Shown in pieces: positions 59,648 to 64,000 of a stretch of 64,000 nucleotides of DNA. This stretch comes from Jejuia sp. UBA6058 (lineage in GTDB: Bacteria > Bacteroidota > Bacteroidia > Flavobacteriales > Flavobacteriaceae): positions 781,948 through 845,947 of the forward strand of contig DIYI01000012.1 in NCBI GenBank assembly GCA_002428965.1. The letters are read 5' to 3'. The notes beneath the pieces are model-generated. The model had not been told where the DNA came from and made no database searches. It worked only from the letters and a program-made list of their open reading frames with translations. Both the position numbers and the translations under genes were made by a program. How positions within the stretch are numbered: the first letter of the stretch is position 1; every line of letters starts with the position of its first letter.

Positions 59648-60748
59648 ATGAAACGAGTAAGAATTAATGCAGGAAAAGTAGGTTTGGTGTTTAAAGGTGG
59701 CAACTACGTGCGCGTAATTACCGAGGGAAAACACTGGATAGGTTTTAGTCAGCGCGTGTTGGAATATAACCTAGCACAAGCCTTTGCTACACCAGTAGCA
59801 CTTGAACTCTTACTAAAAGACGAAACGTTGACCGAAATGCTTCATGTAATTGAGGTAAAAGACAGCGAATTGGTTTTGGTTTACGAAAACGGAAACTTTA
59901 AAACCGTACTGTCTGCAGGACGTTACGTGTACTGGAAGGGTTTAATTGATCGAGAATTTACCACTGTAGATTTAAGCAAAATCTACATTACTGAACATAT
60001 CGACAAAGCATTGTTTAGTAAATATGATTTGAGCAAACACATCCGCACCTTTGAGGTGGCCGCTTACGAAAAGGCGGTACTTTTAGTAGACGATGTGTAC
60101 ACCAAAACGCTTAGCGGTGGTACGTACCGTTTCTGGCGAAACGATACTACCGTAAAAATCGCTAAGGTAGATATGCGACAATTGCAACTGGAAATTGCTG
60201 GACAGGAATTGCTGACCAAAGACAAGGCCGCTATCCGTATCAACTTTTACACACAGTACAAAGTTACCGATATTGAGAAAGCCCTTTTGGAAAACAAGGA
60301 CTACGAAAAGCAATTGTACATTGCTATGCAGTTGGTGTTGCGTGCCTACGTGGGTGCCTACACCTTGGACGAGCTGTTGGAACGTAAGGACAACATTGTC
60401 GAGGCCGTGTTTAACGGAGTAAAAACCAGTGCGACCAAACTGGGTGTAGCCGTACTAAACTGCGGTATGCGCGACGTGATTTTAACCGGTGATATGAAAG
60501 ACATCATGAACCAAGTATTGATCGCACAAAAGAAAGCGCAGGCCAACACCATTACCCGTCGTGAGGAAACAGCCTCTACCCGTAGCTTGCTAAACACGGC
60601 AAAGTTAATGGAAGAGAACCACATGCTGTACAAGCTAAAAGAGATGGAGTATGTTGAAAAAATCGCCGATAAAATTGGCGAAATCACAGTGGCTGGTAAC
60701 GGTGGTATCGTAGCACAGTTAAAAGACATTTTCTCTGTTAGTAAATAA
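59648..60748 (+). CDS. SPFH/band-7 (slipin-like) protein
   Basis: A 366-residue protein with the band-7 domain at ~110-300: ALFSKYDLSKHIRTFEVAAYEKAVLLVD, RQLQLEIAGQELLTKDKAAIRINFYTQYKVTD and LLERKDNIVEAVFNGVKTSATKLGVAVL are slipin signatures. A helical C-terminus follows (RREETASTRSLLNTAKLMEEN). No N-terminal membrane helix is evident, unlike classical slipins. Slipins linked to RtcB are known from comparative genomics of RNA repair operons; rtcB lies two genes downstream. Its codons are more GC-rich than its neighbours'. Confidence 0.88.
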   Translation: MKRVRINAGKVGLVFKGGNYVRVITEGKHWIGFSQRVLEYNLAQAFATPVALELLLKDETLTEMLHVIEVKDSELVLVYENGNFKTVLSAGRYVYWKGLIDREFTTVDLSKIYITEHIDKALFSKYDLSKHIRTFEVAAYEKAVLLVDDVYTKTLSGGTYRFWRNDTTVKIAKVDMRQLQLEIAGQELLTKDKAAIRINFYTQYKVTDIEKALLENKDYEKQLYIAMQLVLRAYVGAYTLDELLERKDNIVEAVFNGVKTSATKLGVAVLNCGMRDVILTGDMKDIMNQVLIAQKKAQANTITRREETASTRSLLNTAKLMEENHMLYKLKEMEYVEKIADKIGEITVAGNGGIVAQLKDIFSVSK

Positions 60749-60751
60749 GGT

Positions 60752-60920
60752 GTTTTGGGCGTAACCCCGCCGAAAAAGGCGGGGTCGCGCTTTACGCTAT
60801 ATCTTTTTAAAGCATCATTGCGAGGACGAAGGACGTGGCAATCTGCTAAATTCTAGTTCCGCAAAAATGAAGTTATAAAAAGCTTTAAAAAGGATGCCGC
60901 TGCAATCGCTTACGCGGGTG
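60752..60920 (-). repeat. Dispersed intergenic repeat, copy D, with an insertion
   Basis: Read on the minus strand: cccgcgtaagcgattgcagc, arm atcctttttaaagc, then ~80 bases of other sequence, then arm gctttaaaaagatat, agcgtaaagcgcgacccc and a GC hairpin CCCCGCC/GGCGGGG ending in ttacgccc. The arms still pair, so the extra sequence entered the loop of the repeat. Confidence 0.65.
60812..60847. repeat. Second repeat type nested in copy D
   Basis: gcatcattgcgaggacgaaggacgtggcaatctgct: imperfect palindrome (attgc...gcaat) of the kind that recurs in many bacterial genomes as 'attgcgagga..gcaatct'. It sits in the loop of the larger repeat. Confidence 0.5.
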
Positions 60921-61009
60921 TGTTTGCTAGTTGCGTGCTTGGTGCCAAGGTCAGAAATTCTAATAAAATATCCTTTCGCGGTTCCACAATCTTAAGGTTA
61001 AAGACAAAA

Positions 61010-61957
61010 ATGAAAAGAATAAAAATTAATTTAGACTTACATCCATTGGAAAGATGGAATAGTATTAAGAATTATAAAAACGAAATCAATAGTCTTCTAA
61101 AATATTATTTAGAAGATTTAAGTGATGCTGGTATTTTTGAAACATATATTGATACCTATAAAGAACTATTTATTTCAGAACCCTATAAACAGGAAATTAA
61201 ATCTATTTCTAATTATTGTGATTTTGAAGAAAATCAAATACTGATTACAAATTTGTATTATGATGCCTTAAAATTCGTGTTTGGTTGTACAGCATTTTGT
61301 ACTACTGACGGAATAGAGAAATTACATGCAAGAAATTTAGATTGGTGGACTGAGAATAATATTTTGAGTAGTTTTTCAAAGGTTTTTGACTTTGAAAAAA
61401 ATGGAAAAACACTTTTTTCTCTTGTAAGTTGGCCAGGATTCATAGGTGCATTATCAGGCGTGAAACCTGGAGCTTTTTCGATTACCCTAAATGCAGTTTT
61501 AAGTAATGAGGAACCTCAGTTTGCCCTACCTGTAACATTTCTTATCAGAGATGTACTTGAAAAAGCATCAACCTTTAATGAGGCTGTCAAAATGTTATCC
61601 GAAACACCTATTGCATCAGACTGTTTATTGATGATTATTGGAGCCAATAAGAATGAAAACGTGGTTATTGAAAGAACACCTTCTTCATTTTCCATTAGAA
61701 AACCAATTGAAGATAAACTAATTGTTACAAATGAATATTTAACTCTAACAGAAAATAAATTAACCAATGATTCCTTGCAAACAACAGCATCAGGAAGACA
61801 TCTACGAGTAAATCAATTATTAACTGATAATCCTTCAGCTAATATTGAAAACTATTTCAATATTTTATCTGACGATAAGGTTAAAATGGATATTACCGTT
61901 CAACAAATGATTTTTAATCCTGTCAATGGAGATATTCATTTAAAAACAAATAATTAA
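61010..61957 (+). CDS. Ntn-type amidohydrolase/acyltransferase (C45-like)
   Basis: I start at MKRIKINLDLHPLERWNSI (315 residues); the longer frame reads through a repeat. The probable nucleophile is the cysteine of FGCTAFCTTDGIEKLHARNLDW, in the pattern of acid ceramidase/NAAA, penicillin acylase-type and C45 enzymes. SLVSWPGFIGALSGVKPGAFSITLN follows. It would hydrolyse a linear amide. One base separates it from rtcB, so the two are co-expressed. A link to RNA repair is not obvious. Confidence 0.75.
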   Translation: MKRIKINLDLHPLERWNSIKNYKNEINSLLKYYLEDLSDAGIFETYIDTYKELFISEPYKQEIKSISNYCDFEENQILITNLYYDALKFVFGCTAFCTTDGIEKLHARNLDWWTENNILSSFSKVFDFEKNGKTLFSLVSWPGFIGALSGVKPGAFSITLNAVLSNEEPQFALPVTFLIRDVLEKASTFNEAVKMLSETPIASDCLLMIIGANKNENVVIERTPSSFSIRKPIEDKLIVTNEYLTLTENKLTNDSLQTTASGRHLRVNQLLTDNPSANIENYFNILSDDKVKMDITVQQMIFNPVNGDIHLKTNN

Positions 61958-61958
61958 A

Positions 61959-63350
61959 ATGAAAACAAAAACAACAGGCAAAACTTTAATTGATTTAGGA
62001 TATAAACAAGCCAAATGGTTTAAAGAAGCCATTACACATATTAACGAAAGCAATTTAGAAGGTGATGCCCTATTGGAATATTTGGAGCAATTCAAAGCTC
62101 CAGACCCTATTGCATTACATGATAAACCTGTGGACTTTTCGGTAAACATTAAAGCTGAAAATGAAATGGAAGAAACCAACGTTAATACGGTTATTAATTC
62201 CATGCAAACCTTGATGAAAACACCAACCTTGGTAGCTGGAGCCATCATGCCGGATGCGTGTCCAACAGGACCAAACGGAACAATTCCTGTTGGCGGTGTA
62301 GCCGTGGCAAAAAACGCCATTCATCCAGGGATGCACAGTGCCGATATTTGTTGTTCTGTAATGCTCACAGATTTTGGAAAGACCGACCCTAAAGCCATTT
62401 TGGATAGTGCACATGCAAACACCCATTTTGGTCCAGGAGGTCGGGATAGGGATGCACAATTCCATTTTCCAAAGGAGTTATTGGAAGCCTTTGAAAACAA
62501 TACGTTTTTAAATGACAAGCCAATGATTCAAATCGCAAGAGCACATTTAGGAACACAAGGTGATGGTAACCATTTCTTGTTTGTCGGTACATCCAAAAAA
62601 ACAGGAAATACTATGTTGGTGACGCATCACGGTTCTAGAGGTGCGGGTGCTAAATTGTATAAAAAAGGGATGTATATCGCAGAACGTTTTAGAAAGGAAT
62701 TATCTCCAGATACGTTGAAGCAAAATGCGTGGATTCCTTTTGACACCGAAGAGGGTCAAAGCTATTGGGACGCACTACAAGTCATCAGGCAATGGACAAA
62801 AAGCAATCACAAAGTGATTCATAATGCTGTTGCCGATAGTTTAGATATTGACATTGAAAACAGATATTGGAACGAGCATAATTTTGTGTTCAAGGATGGT
62901 GATTTGTTCTATCATGCCAAAGGCGCTACACCTTTGGACGCTAAGTTTATGCCCGATATTACAGGTCCACGTTTAATTCCATTAAACATGGCAGAACCTG
63001 TTTTGATTGTAGAGGGCAAAACCACTGAAACTAATTTAGGTTTCGCGCCACACGGTGCTGGTAGAAATGTGAGCCGTACCCAACACAGAAGAAGCAAAAC
63101 AGGCAGTATCATGCAAATCTTTAAAGAAGAAACCAGAGGTTTAGACGTTAGGTTTTTCTCAAAGGAGATTGATATTACCGAGTTGCCAAGTGCTTACAAA
63201 AATGCCAAAACCGTAAGAGTCCAAATGGAGGAATACGGTTTAGGAAACGTTATTGACGAAGTACTACCTTATGGTTGTATTATGGCTGGCGATTGGCAGA
63301 AAAATGCGCCTTGGCGCGTGAAGCGGGATAAGCATAGAGGTAGGCATTAA
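61959..63350 (+). CDS. rtcB: RNA-splicing ligase RtcB
   Basis: A 463-residue GTP-dependent RNA ligase joining 2',3'-cyclic phosphate (or 3'-phosphate) and 5'-OH ends. The Mn-binding and catalytic signatures are present: HPGMHSADICC, GDGNHFLFVG, THHGSRGAGAKLY, NVVxxD-type region and the nucleotidyl-accepting His in HGAGRNVSRTQHRRSK. Typical bacterial length. It shares an operon with the amidohydrolase and lies 4.2 kb after the tRNA array. Probably repairs cleaved tRNA or rRNA. Confidence 0.96.
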   Translation: MKTKTTGKTLIDLGYKQAKWFKEAITHINESNLEGDALLEYLEQFKAPDPIALHDKPVDFSVNIKAENEMEETNVNTVINSMQTLMKTPTLVAGAIMPDACPTGPNGTIPVGGVAVAKNAIHPGMHSADICCSVMLTDFGKTDPKAILDSAHANTHFGPGGRDRDAQFHFPKELLEAFENNTFLNDKPMIQIARAHLGTQGDGNHFLFVGTSKKTGNTMLVTHHGSRGAGAKLYKKGMYIAERFRKELSPDTLKQNAWIPFDTEEGQSYWDALQVIRQWTKSNHKVIHNAVADSLDIDIENRYWNEHNFVFKDGDLFYHAKGATPLDAKFMPDITGPRLIPLNMAEPVLIVEGKTTETNLGFAPHGAGRNVSRTQHRRSKTGSIMQIFKEETRGLDVRFFSKEIDITELPSAYKNAKTVRVQMEEYGLGNVIDEVLPYGCIMAGDWQKNAPWRVKRDKHRGRH

Positions 63351-63382
63351 GATGGAGAGGCTGTTTAAAAAATAAGCAGAAT

Positions 63383-63453
63383 GTCATTCTGAACTTGATT
63401 CAGAATCTCAAGATATTTCGACAAATGAGAACCTGAAACAAGTTCAGGTTGAT
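63383..63453. repeat. Paired palindromic repeats
   Basis: gtcattctgaacttgattcagaatctc (63383-63409) and gagaacctgaaacaagttcaggttgat (63427-63453), the same head-and-tail pair as at 40666-40751. Confidence 0.65.
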
Positions 63454-63460
63454 GGGACCC

Positions 63461-63493
63461 AGACCTGTCAGGTTTTCAAAAACTGACAGGTCT
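63461..63493 (+). terminator. Terminator of the rtcB operon
   Basis: AGACCTGTCAG-N11-CTGACAGGTCT, an 11-bp perfect stem followed by TTTAAA. The T run is short, but the stem is strong. Confidence 0.7.
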
Positions 63494-63528
63494 TTAAATA
63501 TAATCTATTCCCTACCTTTACCACCCTT

Positions 63529-64000
63529 ATGAATCACCATTTCAAATCCATAATTTTACAAAAAACTAGCGCTACTTCTTTAGATGAAAAAGAAGTAATT
63601 CAAGAACTATGGAGTGGCTATGGTAAAATTATACGTATTGCACTAGAAAACTCCCCTTTAGAAAGTGCTGTTGTAAAACATGTACAACTCCCACGAAACA
63701 ATAACCACCCCAGAGGATGGAATACCGATATTGGGCATCAACGCAAACTAAAATCCTACGAAGTAGAAACCACATGGTATAAAGAGTATAGTAAAACGAG
63801 TATGGCGCGTTTGCCAAAATGTTTTGGGATTGAACATTATCAAGATGAAGTCCTAATGGTCCTTGAAGATTTAGATAAAGCAGGTTTCCCATTAAGAAAA
63901 CAGAGCGTAGAATGGGAAGATATTGATAAATGCTTGGAATGGTTGGCAAAATTTCATGCAAGCTATTTAGGGAAAATACCTGACGGACTTTGGGAGGTTG
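63529..64000 (+). CDS. Phosphotransferase-like kinase, N-terminal part
   Basis: The frame runs off the right edge (157 codons seen). It begins MNHHFKSIILQKTSATSLDE; a lysine in SAVVKHVQLP, a helix with YEVETTWYKEY and VLMVLEDLDKAGFP are the ATP-site and hinge pattern of the ecdysteroid/choline kinase-like APH fold. CLEWLAKFHASY precedes the catalytic loop, which is outside the window. Substrate unknown. Confidence 0.75.
   Translation, partial: MNHHFKSIILQKTSATSLDEKEVIQELWSGYGKIIRIALENSPLESAVVKHVQLPRNNNHPRGWNTDIGHQRKLKSYEVETTWYKEYSKTSMARLPKCFGIEHYQDEVLMVLEDLDKAGFPLRKQSVEWEDIDKCLEWLAKFHASYLGKIPDGLWEV

Overview
The window looks like a chromosome segment of a marine flavobacterium (Bacteroidota, family Flavobacteriaceae). 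The evidence is an AT-rich composition, promoter boxes of the TAnnTTTG type with TTG or TTTG about 17-23 bases upstream, start sites without Shine-Dalgarno sequences, a type IX secretion component (PorZ) and a type IX-sorted surface protein, two TonB-dependent receptors, and many flavobacterial families of unknown function. No database search was possible; family names come from recognised motifs and architecture.

Layout. 1-5.8 kb: end of asnS, sigma-54 (rpoN), small membrane proteins, and a DUF2975/DUF2975/HTH operon with a candidate operator over its promoter. 5.9-12.8 kb: the biotin locus (bioF, DUF2007 protein, bioD, bioA, a ketoacyl synthase, bioB). 13-26 kb: cupin protein, RecX, a T9SS cargo, TonB receptor, RecO, PorZ, glutamate dehydrogenase. 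26.3-34.7 kb: an integrative element of about 8.3 kb in tRNA-Asn, bounded by a 72-bp direct repeat. It carries a tyrosine integrase, a RepA-like ATPase, a RadC protein, small proteins and a two-gene cassette shaped like phage RexA/RexB. 34.7-48.8 kb: rseP, sco, feoAB with a small Cys-rich partner, then a metal-uptake operon (DtxR/MntR-type regulator with operator, TonB receptor, ABC binding protein, ATPase, two permeases). A 23S intervening-sequence-type ORF interrupts that operon, and the first permease has no ordinary start codon at the end of its conserved N-terminus. 48.8-54.8 kb: yraN, a TlpA-like thioredoxin, mfd.

55.3-63.5 kb is the most unusual part. A promoter and a 25-codon leader peptide with mutually exclusive antiterminator/terminator hairpins precede a TPR protein with a lysine-rich tail. 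That gene leads directly into an array of 15 tRNA genes, several of them structurally odd: two Leu-anticodon tRNAs lack the long variable arm, and one tRNA has a poor anticodon loop. The array is followed by about 1.3 kb in which tRNA 3' halves stand before tRNA 5' halves, flanked by group I intron-like core motifs. At least two tRNAs are encoded circularly permuted: acceptor stems pair 7/7 in both, and anticodon stems pair 5/5 in one and 4/5 in the other. Next come an SPFH/band-7 protein, an Ntn-type amidohydrolase and the RNA ligase RtcB. My inference is that this is an RNA-repair or tRNA-replacement system in which permuted self-splicing introns make tRNA-like circles or permuted tRNAs, with RtcB as the sealing enzyme.

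Dispersed intergenic repeats also stand out. One family of about 95 bases has five copies, one with another element inserted in its hairpin loop. A second family consists of short palindromes.
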